Shown here one piece after another: positions 48,434-57,808 of a stretch of 64,000 nt of DNA. The stretch comes from Cyanobacteria bacterium PR.3.49. Lineage in GTDB: Bacteria > Cyanobacteriota > Vampirovibrionia > Obscuribacterales > Obscuribacteraceae. The first letter of the stretch is position 1. Each line of letters starts with the position of its first letter. A program made the position numbers and the translations under genes. The stretch is taken from NCBI GenBank assembly GCA_013997645.1, contig PNKB01000001.1, positions 1 through 64,000 of the forward strand, given 5' to 3'. The notes under the pieces are model-generated. The model saw only the letters and a program-made list of their open reading frames with translations. It searched no databases and was not told the origin of the DNA.

Positions 48434-50181
48434 TAACGAATACCTCTATGCCGACGCCTTGCAAGATTTTGATCGAGCATGCTCTTTATTGTTTCGTTGA
48501 GATCCTTGATTTTTGGACCTTCAATAAATGAAAAGAATGGTCCTTGCACACTCACCTGCCATCCACCGTTGGAAAAAAATGACATGTATTGAAATATTCC
48601 CGGCATGAGATTTCCCGACTTATCAATAAACCTCCAACTCGAGCCATTCCAAATCGGTGCAAAGTTGCCTTCGAAAGGCAACGCGAAATCAAACTGAGGT
48701 TTGATGACAATATTTCCTTTCGAATCAAGATATCCAAACTTTTTGTTTTGACTAAAGACAGCGCGGTCGTGTTTTAGCCAATTACCGTAAGTGTCGGAAA
48801 TGATAGTCTTGGAAGTAAGCTCAGAAAGGGGCTTTCCAGTTTTGTCGACAAAGGTCCAAACGTCGACGCCGGCTTTTTCTTGTACTGCAATTATGTCTCC
48901 ATAGGGAGATGCTTGTTCAAACTGCGGCTTAATCAGCCATTCGTTTTTCCCGTTGACAAAGCCAATCTTTCCGTCGACTTTTACGGCAGCAACTCCGTTT
49001 GCGTATGAAACAATTTCGTCGTATTTCATCGGAATAAGGATCTGTCCGCTAGAGTCAATTACTCCAAAACAATCGCGTCCCCACTCTCTTATAGACCAGC
49101 TAGATTGCCCATCGGATTCAGAATCGTATGCATTAGGATTGACGATAGGCCAACCGAATTGAAAAATTGAACGACCAAGTGATTCGATTCGCGAATATTT
49201 TGGAGCAAGAATCCAATCACCTTTAGGCGAAACAATGCCAACACGATCTCGTTCATCAATGACTTTATAATTTGGTCCTAATTGTGATATCTGTCTATAC
49301 TGCGGTTTGAGGACAACCTCTCCGCCCTTGTCGATGAGTCCCCATAAACCATTTTCGCTGACTACTGCGGCACCATTGTGGAATTCTCCCACAGCTTCAT
49401 ACTTGAAAGGAATGCGCTGCTTACCCTTCTCGTCAATAAATCCCCACTTCTGAGTGTCTACTCTTTCCGGCTCCATAGAAGCCGCTTGTCCCAAACTTAC
49501 CGCAGCCAATCCGTCCTTGAAATTTTTTGCTTGAGCGTATTCAGCAGGAATCACAATTTTTCCTGCTGAATCTGCAAAGCCAAACTTATTTCCGTCCCAG
49601 TTGGTTTTAATTACCGGAGTGTATTTGTGGGAAACAAATTCAATCTCGCCATCGTTGGTCTCAAGCAATCCATAATCGTTAGTGGAAGAATTATAGATGT
49701 ACCCGAGCGGCAGTTCAGCACGCTGTTTTATTACATTGATTACCTTCAATTTGTCGTTTACAAACGCGGGTGTACTTATCAAATGTCGCAGATCTAGCGT
49801 GCTCAATCCTAGACAACTTATGGAGATTGTAAGACATGCGGCCATAATCAAGCGATGTCTGCGCAATCCCCACGTTGATGAATTGTGGATCTGCAAATTG
49901 TTCTCGCTATGAGCGTAGGTAAGCAAATCGCTCTCGGAAAGACGTTCTGCACTAGAAGTTTCTGAGGGAGCTTTGTTTCGTAAGCTTGGGGAGTTTAGTG
50001 AGTTTTGTGCCAACGATTCACTCGTATGCGATTGTTCAGAACTAAGGGCTGAACCGCTATCCACATCTATCGCATCTGCGCGCACTTCTTCGCCCGCGGG
50101 CGTTGAATCGTCCGAGACTTTTAATTTTAGCTCGTCCTGAGTCCGGAAACCAACTTCCGGCTTGTTGACGTTTTCGCTCAT
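48433..50181 (-). CDS. WG-repeat protein with N-terminal TM segment
   Basis: Repeats KWGFIDEKGKQRIPFKYEAVGEFHNGAAVV / LWGLIDKGGEVVLKPQY / FGVIDSSGQILIPMKYDEI / FGYLDSKGNIVIKPQF; TM HRLIMAACLTISISCLGLS. Confidence 0.92.
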   Translation of the reverse strand: MSENVNKPEVGFRTQDELKLKVSDDSTPAGEEVRADAIDVDSGSALSSEQSHTSESLAQNSLNSPSLRNKAPSETSSAERLSESDLLTYAHSENNLQIHNSSTWGLRRHRLIMAACLTISISCLGLSTLDLRHLISTPAFVNDKLKVINVIKQRAELPLGYIYNSSTNDYGLLETNDGEIEFVSHKYTPVIKTNWDGNKFGFADSAGKIVIPAEYAQAKNFKDGLAAVSLGQAASMEPERVDTQKWGFIDEKGKQRIPFKYEAVGEFHNGAAVVSENGLWGLIDKGGEVVLKPQYRQISQLGPNYKVIDERDRVGIVSPKGDWILAPKYSRIESLGRSIFQFGWPIVNPNAYDSESDGQSSWSIREWGRDCFGVIDSSGQILIPMKYDEIVSYANGVAAVKVDGKIGFVNGKNEWLIKPQFEQASPYGDIIAVQEKAGVDVWTFVDKTGKPLSELTSKTIISDTYGNWLKHDRAVFSQNKKFGYLDSKGNIVIKPQFDFALPFEGNFAPIWNGSSWRFIDKSGNLMPGIFQYMSFFSNGGWQVSVQGPFFSFIEGPKIKDLNETIKSMLDQNLARRRHRGIR

Positions 50182-50272
50182 GGAAAAGCCTAGAAGAGTC
50201 AAATCTGTCCCAGTAAAGGACTTTATACCCTAAAAGGCAATTTCCCGCCTTTAGTCCCCATGGCCCTTTCCA

Positions 50273-51463
50273 CTACTGCGTTCCCGGCGTCTCGCTCAAT
50301 TGGGTATCCGGCAAATTCATCTTCTTGCGAATCAGCGGCAAGGCTTTGCGAGCCGCAGCTTCGCCGGCGGCCATCGCGCGGGCAATGTCTTCCTTGCTGT
50401 CCGAGAAGATCTGAATGCCGCTCACATCCGGCGCTATCACGATATCGGCAAATTGCAATTGATGCTCATCGGTTACCGCAAGCACGATGTCTGCGAGCCT
50501 TTCAGTCACCGCGCGATAGTGTCGCATCCTCTTTTCCGGAATGGTTCGCAGAGGATCGTCCACCAGCACAGCGACTACGACGTCCGCTCCGGTGTCGCGC
50601 GCTGCAGATGCAGGTAAATTGGCGCGGATGCCGCCGTCGACGCAGAGTTTATTTCCGATTTTCACAGGTCTGACAATAGGCGCAAGAGTTGAGCTGGCCC
50701 GCATTGCTGTCGCTAAATTTCCTTCGCTGATGCGATACGCCTGTCCGTCGAGCAAATTGGTAACCACGGCGGAAAAAGGAATGTTCAGGTCCTCGATATT
50801 CTCTTTGCCTTCCGGTATGTGTTTCTCCAAAAATTTCTGATATTTCTTGCCGGACATCACGCCGACCGGTTTAGTACGAAATTTGGAAAGCAGTACTGAA
50901 ATTGGCAAGCAAATTACTTTTGCAGCAAATGTCGGCAAGTAGGATTTGCGGAAGTCTTGAAAGCTCTCTTCGCTTTGAAGTTCGTCTAGCGGCACACCGG
51001 CTGCATACATGCCACCCACGATTGCGCCCATGGAGTTGCCGACGATGTAATCGATCGGAATTTTCTGTTCTTCAAGAACGCGAAGAACCCCGACATGAGC
51101 TGCTCCCCGCACGCCGCCGCCACCCAGAGCCAGAGCCATCGTTTTTCGGTTTACCTTGTGCACCTGAAACCTGCCGTCGCCTGTAGCGAACGGCCGAAGC
51201 TTTGGAATGTAGCCGAATTCCATAGATTCTGGACTGGCGGGTCTTATTTCGGTCGCTTTGGTCTCAATCGATGTCGGCTTGGGGTTAACTATGACCTCAG
51301 GAACCGGACCGTGAGTCTCGACTGTTGCCTGGGTCGCCTTCTCGATGCTCGTGTGGGTAACGCCGGAAACGTCAGGGTGCGCCGAGGTTTCCGCCCAAAC
51401 CGCCGGACTGGACGTCACCGTATAGAGAAGGGAAACGAGCAATACCAAATGACGCGAGTTCAT
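50273..51463 (-). CDS. Patatin-like phospholipase (RssA-type)
   Basis: Signal peptide; LALGGGGVRGAAHVGVLRVLEE, GNSMGAIVGG, DGGIRANLP; likely start 51463. Confidence 0.92.
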   Translation of the reverse strand: MNSRHLVLLVSLLYTVTSSPAVWAETSAHPDVSGVTHTSIEKATQATVETHGPVPEVIVNPKPTSIETKATEIRPASPESMEFGYIPKLRPFATGDGRFQVHKVNRKTMALALGGGGVRGAAHVGVLRVLEEQKIPIDYIVGNSMGAIVGGMYAAGVPLDELQSEESFQDFRKSYLPTFAAKVICLPISVLLSKFRTKPVGVMSGKKYQKFLEKHIPEGKENIEDLNIPFSAVVTNLLDGQAYRISEGNLATAMRASSTLAPIVRPVKIGNKLCVDGGIRANLPASAARDTGADVVVAVLVDDPLRTIPEKRMRHYRAVTERLADIVLAVTDEHQLQFADIVIAPDVSGIQIFSDSKEDIARAMAAGEAAARKALPLIRKKMNLPDTQLSETPGTQ

Positions 51464-51610
51464 AAAATTCACCTGGAGCTGAAAGCCTGAGAACGTGACT
51501 ATTTCTGGGTTTAGCGCCCTTTCTGCCTGTCGCCAATCGGCTATCTCACAATCGGACCCGTCAGGGCGGACTGGGCGAATGCCCCACAAGTTCCACAATT
51601 CCGCAAAATA

Positions 51611-51638
51611 AGGACAGATCCAGTCCTTTATCTATAAT
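51611..51638 (+). promoter_or_regulatory. Putative sigma70-type promoter for metB-like/lysC operon
   Basis: aggaca (51611-51616), 16-bp spacer, consensus TATAAT (51633-51638). Confidence 0.45.
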
Positions 51639-51644
51639 GCAAAT

Positions 51645-51982
51645 GCGCCAAAGTTCTGTTAAGCCGCGCCAGTTGAGCCTTCGCAGCCTCAAGCTCTGCG
51701 CAGCCGCCGCTTTCGCCGCCTGAGAAGCCTCTAAGCTCCCGCCCGGCGTTACATTGCAGGCACCGGAAATTGACTACCGGCTCAATCCGTCCATAATGGG
51801 GGCATGTTTAATCGCTCGACCACCACTATGGTAATGCCGATGCCCTCCGGGAGGGGGGTGCCATTGCCACACGTGATCAGCGTATAAGTCTCAACTAAAG
51901 ACTAAAGCTCACCCGATATAAGTGTTGCAATGCCCTCTCTTCCGTGCGGAAGAAGGGGCTTTTTGTTTTGGAGGTTTTTTCG
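51645..51982 (+). promoter_or_regulatory. Long structured 5' leader (candidate cis-regulatory RNA/attenuator)
   Basis: ~340 nt non-coding; hairpin ggtaatg...cattgcc (51830-51868) enclosing ccctc/gaggg; terminator-like hairpin just upstream of SD; no SAM-I/II/IV or cobalamin box recognised by eye. Confidence 0.5.
51932..51968 (+). terminator. Intrinsic-terminator-like hairpin plus T tract (candidate attenuator)
   Basis: gccctctcttccg-tg-cggaagaaggggc followed by tttttgtttt; 13-bp stem with one G-U and one mismatch; SD (ggagg) immediately after. Confidence 0.65.
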
Positions 51983-53209
51983 ATGTCACAAGTTAATCCC
52001 ACAGCCGGAAGGCAAGAATACTGTTTCGCCACTAAGGCAATTCATGAAGGGCAAGAACCGGACCCTAGCACTGGCGCATTGATCACGCCCATTTATCAAA
52101 CGTCGACCTTTGTTCTTGAAGAACTCGGCAAGAACAAGGGTTTCCAATACGCAAGAACACACAATCCAACGCGCTCGGCTCTGGAAGAATGTTTAGCATC
52201 TTTGGAAAACGCCAAGTATTGTTTGGCATCAGCGTCAGGTTTGTCGGCAGCCGCCACAGTGATAAACCTTCTGTCTGCCGGCGATCACGTGATAGTTGGT
52301 GAAGACGTCTACGGCGGCGTTTACAGATTATTCGAAAAAGTATTCTCTCGATACGGTCTGACATTCACATACATTGACGGCAAAGATATCGATGCAATTG
52401 AGCGTGCAATAACACCTAAGACAAAACTAGTCTGGCTAGAATCGCCGACCAATCCACTCTTGAGACTCGCCGATTTGCGAAAAGTCGGAGAACTGACAAA
52501 GTCGCGTGGTTTGATCTTCGCAGTCGACAATACATTCGCCACGCCATATTTCCAACGTCCTATCGAACTTGGTGCCGATGTCGTAATTCATAGCACCACT
52601 AAATATATTTCCGGACACAGCGATATCATCGGTGGTGCAGTAGTTACTTCTAATGATGAACTCTATGAAGTGCTCAAATTCCACAACAACGCAGTTGGTG
52701 CAGTGCCAGGGCCGTTTGACTGCTTCCTCGCTCTGCGCGGCGTGAAGACGCTTGCACTCCGCATGAAAGAACATCAAAACAATGCATTCGCCGTTGCCCG
52801 TTTCCTCGAACAGCATCCAGGAATCGAAGAAGTTTATTACCCCGGTCTCGAAAGCCATCCGCAATACGATCTGGCTCGCGAGCAAATGAAGGGTTTTGGC
52901 GGAGTTGTCGCATGCGTTGTTAAAGGCGGAATCGAAGCAGCAAAAGACGTAGTAAGCAACACAAAACTTTTCCAACTGGCGGAAAGTCTAGGTGGTGTCA
53001 AGTCGCTCATTTGCCACCCCGCGACAATGACACATGCACCGATTCCCAAGGAAGTTCGCGAGCCGCTCGGCATCGTCGACGGATTGATCCGCCTCTCGGT
53101 CGGCATCGAAGAAGCAGATGATTTGATTCGCGATCTGGATGCAGTTTTGCCGCGTGCAAAGAGTTTCTCGAACTCAAAAGAGAAACAGCTCGTTGGCGCC
53201 AACGCATAA
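51983..53209 (+). CDS. metB: Cystathionine gamma-synthase/lyase-family PLP enzyme
   Basis: FATKAIHEGQEPDPSTGALITPIYQTSTF, GLSAAATVINLL, STTKYISGHSD, RLSVGIEEADDLI; synthase versus lyase not resolvable by eye. Start 51983 after ggagg SD. Confidence 0.9.
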   Translation: MSQVNPTAGRQEYCFATKAIHEGQEPDPSTGALITPIYQTSTFVLEELGKNKGFQYARTHNPTRSALEECLASLENAKYCLASASGLSAAATVINLLSAGDHVIVGEDVYGGVYRLFEKVFSRYGLTFTYIDGKDIDAIERAITPKTKLVWLESPTNPLLRLADLRKVGELTKSRGLIFAVDNTFATPYFQRPIELGADVVIHSTTKYISGHSDIIGGAVVTSNDELYEVLKFHNNAVGAVPGPFDCFLALRGVKTLALRMKEHQNNAFAVARFLEQHPGIEEVYYPGLESHPQYDLAREQMKGFGGVVACVVKGGIEAAKDVVSNTKLFQLAESLGGVKSLICHPATMTHAPIPKEVREPLGIVDGLIRLSVGIEEADDLIRDLDAVLPRAKSFSNSKEKQLVGANA

Positions 53210-53239
53210 ACGTTTCTATCTAAACGAAAGGAGTCTACC

Positions 53240-54499
53240 GTGAGTATCAAAGTTCTAAAATTTGGCGGCTCGTCCGTGAAAAACATCGGGCGTATCGAGC
53301 ACGTAGCCGACGTAATCGCCGGCTACAAACCGGACCCAGTGGTTGTGGTCGTCTCCGCCATGGGTGACACCACTGATCACTTGCTGAATCTTGCACGGCA
53401 ATGCAGCACCGCTCCCGATCAAAGAGAACTTGATCTCTTACTCTCAACCGGGGAGCAAGTTTCGATTGTGTTGCTCAGTTTGATCCTGAAAGCGAAAGGT
53501 CTTTCAGCAAAATCTCTGACTGGGCAACAAGCTGGAATCAGCACCACGGACGAACATGGCTCCGCGAGAATACTCGATATCGACGCGGAGCAGATCAGAA
53601 AAGAACTCGAGCAGCATGATGTCGTTGTCGTCGCCGGATTTCAGGGTGTGACTGAATCCGGACAAATAACAACGCTCGGTCGCGGCGGTTCCGATACAAC
53701 GGCCGTCGCCCTGGCGGCCGCGCTGGGAGCGAGCGAATGCGATATCTACACTGATGTCGACGGTGTTTTTACAGCAGATCCGAACTCGATAAAAGAGGCA
53801 ATACCGCTGAAGGAAATTGGTTACGCGCAATGCGTCACACTCGCTCGCAATGGTGCCCAAGTAATTCATCCCCGCGCTGTCGAGCTGGGCGAGCAATATG
53901 ACGTCGTCGTGCGCGTCAGAAACACATTCAACCCATCCAATCCAGGAACTGAAATAAAAGGAGAATCCGAAGTGGAAAGAGTCAAACAATTCTGCGGCGT
54001 CGCGGTTGACGCCAATCAAGGTTCAATCTTAATCAAAAAACTCAAACAGGCAAACAATCTTCTGAGAGAAGTCACCGAATGCCTCAATGAATGCGGTGCG
54101 TTAGTCGACAACATCAAACAAGTAAATAGCAGCGATTCGGCTTTCTATGGCAGTTTGCAGATTTGCTTCCAATATAAAGACAGAGAAAGAGCAGAGTCTG
54201 CGATCTCACTTCTCAACCAAGAAAATCCCTATGTTTCGATTTGCGCTGACCTTGATTTGTGCAAAGTAACGCTTGTAGGTTCGGATGCGCAAGGGAATGC
54301 AAAAGCTTCTATCCGCGCGATTGGTATTTTGGAAGAGAGTGGCATCGAAGTAAAATCAATTCGCACCAGTGATCTGGCAATCTCATGCCTCGTCAACAAA
54401 GTAGATGCGCAAATAGCGGCACGCTTGATCCATGAAGCGTTCCAACTCTCGGCTGATTTCGGAGCAACCAAAACCGAAGAGCTGTCTCTGATTGCCTAA
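53240..54499 (+). CDS. lysC: Aspartate kinase
   Basis: VLKFGGSSVKN, GRGGSDTTAVALAAAL, DVDGVFTADP, C-terminal ACT regions; GTG start after aaaggag. Confidence 0.93.
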   Translation: MSIKVLKFGGSSVKNIGRIEHVADVIAGYKPDPVVVVVSAMGDTTDHLLNLARQCSTAPDQRELDLLLSTGEQVSIVLLSLILKAKGLSAKSLTGQQAGISTTDEHGSARILDIDAEQIRKELEQHDVVVVAGFQGVTESGQITTLGRGGSDTTAVALAAALGASECDIYTDVDGVFTADPNSIKEAIPLKEIGYAQCVTLARNGAQVIHPRAVELGEQYDVVVRVRNTFNPSNPGTEIKGESEVERVKQFCGVAVDANQGSILIKKLKQANNLLREVTECLNECGALVDNIKQVNSSDSAFYGSLQICFQYKDRERAESAISLLNQENPYVSICADLDLCKVTLVGSDAQGNAKASIRAIGILEESGIEVKSIRTSDLAISCLVNKVDAQIAARLIHEAFQLSADFGATKTEELSLIA

Positions 54500-54538
54500 G
54501 ACAAATAATTGCGAACGGCATCAGCGTTGGTCACTCAT

Positions 54539-54676
54539 TCAAAAGTTCATCAGTGGACAATGATCTTCGCAACCGCATATACCATTAGGGTTACAGCGAT
54601 CAAAAGACAGCAGTCCTTGACAATTGGGAGTGGAGATAAAATCCGAGATGTCGCTGTTCATCACCCCAACCTCCAT
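54539..54676 (-). CDS. Candidate Cys-rich small protein (45 aa)
   Basis: Not in ORF track (<60 aa). Translation MEVGVMNSDISDFISTPNCQGLLSFDRCNPNGICGCEDHCPLMNF; 14 nt downstream of the DUF3800-like stop; no strong SD. Confidence 0.3.
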   Translation of the reverse strand: MEVGVMNSDISDFISTPNCQGLLSFDRCNPNGICGCEDHCPLMNF

Positions 54677-54690
54677 GTCTTTGCAAGTCT

Positions 54691-55755
54691 CTAAGTCGCA
54701 GGATAAAGTGCGGGAATTCCCTCAGTTTTGCCAATCGAATAAGGTCGCTTCTCATCATCGGGCCGCCACGTTACTTGAGCAACTACCGGCTTAGCAATTT
54801 CTAGAATTTTCTTTTCCTGCGATTCTGCTTTATCCAAAAGTAAGTGTCCATAAGCATAAAGGACGATATCTATTGCATCGAAGAGAATCGGCTTGTCTAC
54901 GCTCACAGGCTCTGTTTTCAAATTTACTTCGTTCAAAAGAGTCTGAACTTGAGCTCTACCCATTCCCCAGAACTCCAGCTTGTTTTTTTGCGCATCGATT
55001 CTGAACCTTCGAGAAAAATCTTTGTGCGACAATCCATCTTCTTTTAAAAGCGCCACAGCACCCATGAAAGCGGGCGGATAGAGATGCTCTGCGGTAAGTT
55101 TCTGTTGCGGGTTGGAACCTGGCACAAACTGCGGATATGTATTTCGATGCGCGGCTCCAATTTTGTAGCTAGGCATGAAATCTCTTGTTTTTACAATGAG
55201 CTGCTCGGCAATTTCCCAAATTTCTTCTTTGGTGAAGTCTTTAAAAGCAGTGTTTGCCCTGGAGCTTTCATGGAACACTTCCTTACAGTGCAACCGAGCG
55301 CCCTCAATGCCAGTTGCGCCTTCTAAGAATTCCGACAATGCAGCTTCTGCTTCCCTTGCTTCCACGTCCTTAAGTATCAATATGCCGTAGAGGCTAAAAG
55401 GACCGGCGGTGCTTTCATCACCGAAGAGTTCGAAATGATTCGGATTGCCAGGATATTGCAAAATTCTTTCGTGCCGGACGGTTTGCTTGCAACCAAAGCA
55501 AACAAATTCATGCGGCTTTCCTTCCTGCTCGGCGATCCTTTTCACAACTGTGTATGCACCGCAATCTTTGTGCCTCACAATTCCTTTATTATTCGGGTCG
55601 GGTGTCATGTCTAATCCAGAACCTGGTTCCGGTCCAAAAGGGACATCTCCAACCTGACGCGGCGGTGTTTGCACAGTACCGAGATAAGGTTGAAAACCAC
55701 GTTTTGCAAGAGTGTCTCTTTTACCCGTCTTTTCATGCTGCAATTTTTTAGACAT
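54691..55755 (-). CDS. DUF3800-like protein with N-terminal Zn-ribbon-like motif
   Basis: HKDCGAY...FVCFGCKQT Cys cluster; FELFGDESTAGPFSLYGILIL (DUF3800 DES-type N-term motif); FDAIDIVLYAYGHLLLD near C-terminus. Start inferred at MSKKLQH after ggtggg. Confidence 0.6.
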   Translation of the reverse strand: MSKKLQHEKTGKRDTLAKRGFQPYLGTVQTPPRQVGDVPFGPEPGSGLDMTPDPNNKGIVRHKDCGAYTVVKRIAEQEGKPHEFVCFGCKQTVRHERILQYPGNPNHFELFGDESTAGPFSLYGILILKDVEAREAEAALSEFLEGATGIEGARLHCKEVFHESSRANTAFKDFTKEEIWEIAEQLIVKTRDFMPSYKIGAAHRNTYPQFVPGSNPQQKLTAEHLYPPAFMGAVALLKEDGLSHKDFSRRFRIDAQKNKLEFWGMGRAQVQTLLNEVNLKTEPVSVDKPILFDAIDIVLYAYGHLLLDKAESQEKKILEIAKPVVAQVTWRPDDEKRPYSIGKTEGIPALYPAT

Positions 55756-56028
55756 AAATTCCATCCCACCTAGCACCACATACGGTGGCAGATCAATCCC
55801 TGGACGCCGATTTGAAAGCAGTCTACAAATCATTTGTGGAAATTTCGTGGATTTTCATCATGACATCAAGCCTAAACGTCATTCCTACAAACCAAGGTCA
55901 ATGTAATTTTTTGGCTTACAAATAGTGGCACTGCATATGGTGGCGTACAAAACAGAAAATCCAACGGAGAAAGTTAGAAAGCTAATTAGAACTCAATCTC
56001 GTTATCAATTCTGATAGGAGGCTTCATT

Positions 56029-57396
56029 TTGTATATCTATGAATCGATACTTGGCAAACCTCTTTCTGGCTCTGCAAGTGCTTTAAAGAACTATTTTGAA
56101 AATCATGTAGCGGGTCGACCATTGGTTATTCATATTCATGGAGGATTGAACGATGGTTCTGATGCACAAGGCTTGGCCTTTGAATTGACTCCAAAATACG
56201 AAAGTGCTGGAGGACACCCTCTTTTTTTCGTCTGGCATTCGGATATATTGCATTCACTCGCCGCCAAGTTGGAAAGTACAGTTCGCAAAGTTGTTAACAA
56301 CGGCGACTTTAGAAAGCTAGAAACTTCAGTACGAGCTTCTATAGAAAAACCGAAAAACAAAAAGAAGCTGAAAAAAGCAAGAGCGGAGCGAAAATCGCTA
56401 GCCAAATCCGAAAGGGCACGAAATTACGACATTCCGATAGCGGTTCAAACGAAGCAAAAATATAGACCAGATGAAAAGGAAGTTGAGGAGGCAATCGATA
56501 AGAAGTTTAGTCCATTGGATTTTGTCCCCAAGATTAACAGCAAGCACGCTCGCTACGTCAACAAAAATGCAGGACGCAATTTTGGTCAGGAGCGTCTCAA
56601 TTGGTTTACAGATGCTGTTTCATTTTTGGTTGACGACACTATTGAAGTAATAGCCAGAATAATGTGGAGAAAAGCGCATGACGATGATCGCGGAATACCG
56701 CTATTGATTTATGAAGAAGTGCTCCGGTGCCTTAAAATTGATCGAGCGATAAGGCCTGTTTGGGACGGTATGAAGAGCAGCATTGAGAGGTCTTTCAAAA
56801 AAGGTGGCGCCGGCACCGCCTTTATCAAAAGTCTCAATAACTACCTGAAAAAAAATCCAGATACGCGAATTGTATTAATTGGGCATAGCGCAGGGACAAT
56901 TTACGTTAGTCATCTCATTGATGCGGCCGCAAAAAAATTACCGAGCAATATTAAGTTTGAAGTAGTTTTTCAGGCTAGCGCTTGTACCTTTAAAGATTTT
57001 GATCGGCTAGTGTATCCGCACAGAAAGAGAATCAAAGGAATTCGTTTTTTTGGATTGGGACAGAAAAGAGAAAAAGACGATGTAGTATTTCACGGACTGT
57101 ATCCACGATCACTGTTGTATTTTGTGTCAGGAGTGATTGAAAAGCACGCAGATGAGAGCTTAATCGGAATGGCGACATACTTCAGAGAAGGTGCCTATTA
57201 CAAAAAGGAAGTTAAGCGAATACGAGAATATATGCAACCACCGAAGCTCACCCGTGTTTGGGCTCCCAGGCTAGGGATTCCCGGCGGAAGTTCTAATGCG
57301 ACTCGTCACGAGGATTTTTCCAAGGAGCATTCGTCGCTAGAAAGCGTTCAAGACATAATCAGACTTGGTATCGAGAATACCGGTACGAAGGCATAG
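56029..57396 (+). CDS. Alpha/beta-hydrolase-fold esterase/lipase-like protein
   Basis: PLVIHIHGGLNDG; nucleophile elbow VLIGHSAGTIYVS; TTG start with perfect aggagg SD. Confidence 0.75.
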   Translation: MYIYESILGKPLSGSASALKNYFENHVAGRPLVIHIHGGLNDGSDAQGLAFELTPKYESAGGHPLFFVWHSDILHSLAAKLESTVRKVVNNGDFRKLETSVRASIEKPKNKKKLKKARAERKSLAKSERARNYDIPIAVQTKQKYRPDEKEVEEAIDKKFSPLDFVPKINSKHARYVNKNAGRNFGQERLNWFTDAVSFLVDDTIEVIARIMWRKAHDDDRGIPLLIYEEVLRCLKIDRAIRPVWDGMKSSIERSFKKGGAGTAFIKSLNNYLKKNPDTRIVLIGHSAGTIYVSHLIDAAAKKLPSNIKFEVVFQASACTFKDFDRLVYPHRKRIKGIRFFGLGQKREKDDVVFHGLYPRSLLYFVSGVIEKHADESLIGMATYFREGAYYKKEVKRIREYMQPPKLTRVWAPRLGIPGGSSNATRHEDFSKEHSSLESVQDIIRLGIENTGTKA

Positions 57397-57704
57397 CCTT
57401 TTGGAAAAATCACTCTTTGAGTGTCGTAAAAAAAGGGAATCTGGCTAAATTTTCTGCGCATCTCAAATTCGCTGCGTGGCTCTTAAATACGGCACTCAAA
57501 GTACTTGTGGAAGCAAGCATGTGGGATCGCATCTGGGGAATTGGAATGATGGCCAGTGCCGCCGTAGTGCATGATCCAAAGGTGTAGAAAGCTGGCAATA
57601 TACTGGATTTTACTTTGATGGAAGTGCGCGATGAGCTTGCTCAAAATGACAAAAAAGTTTTTGCGAAGCGATGGTGGCACAAAAGCAAGGCAACGACGAT
57701 TTGA
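57393..57704 (+). pseudogene. Decayed NADAR-family (YbiA/RibX-like) gene remnant
   Basis: Translation FWKNHSLSVVKKGNLAKFSAHLKFAAWLLNTALKVLVEASMWDRIWGIGMMASAAVVHDPKV*KAGNILDFTLMEVRDELAQND; lacks N-terminal half; in-frame TAG at 57585-57587. Confidence 0.8.
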
Positions 57705-57776
57705 TGCAAATGGCATTAGCAGAAAGAGAGAAATGCGAGAAACGGCTCGAAAATCTTTAAACGTTTCAGGCCTTTT

Positions 57777-57808
57777 CAAAATAACCATACAGATGCATGG
57801 TTATTTTG
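57777..57808. terminator. Bidirectional intrinsic-terminator-like hairpin
   Basis: caaaataaccat-acagatgc-atggttattttg: 12-bp perfect stem, 8-nt loop, T-rich downstream; between NADAR remnant (+) and histidine kinase (-). Confidence 0.75.

Noticed and set aside
51645-51930. Known SAM-I/SAM-II/SAM-IV, cobalamin or lysine riboswitch in the metB-like leader
   Set aside because: None of the conserved core sequences was recognised by eye; requires a covariance-model search, so reported only as an unassigned leader.
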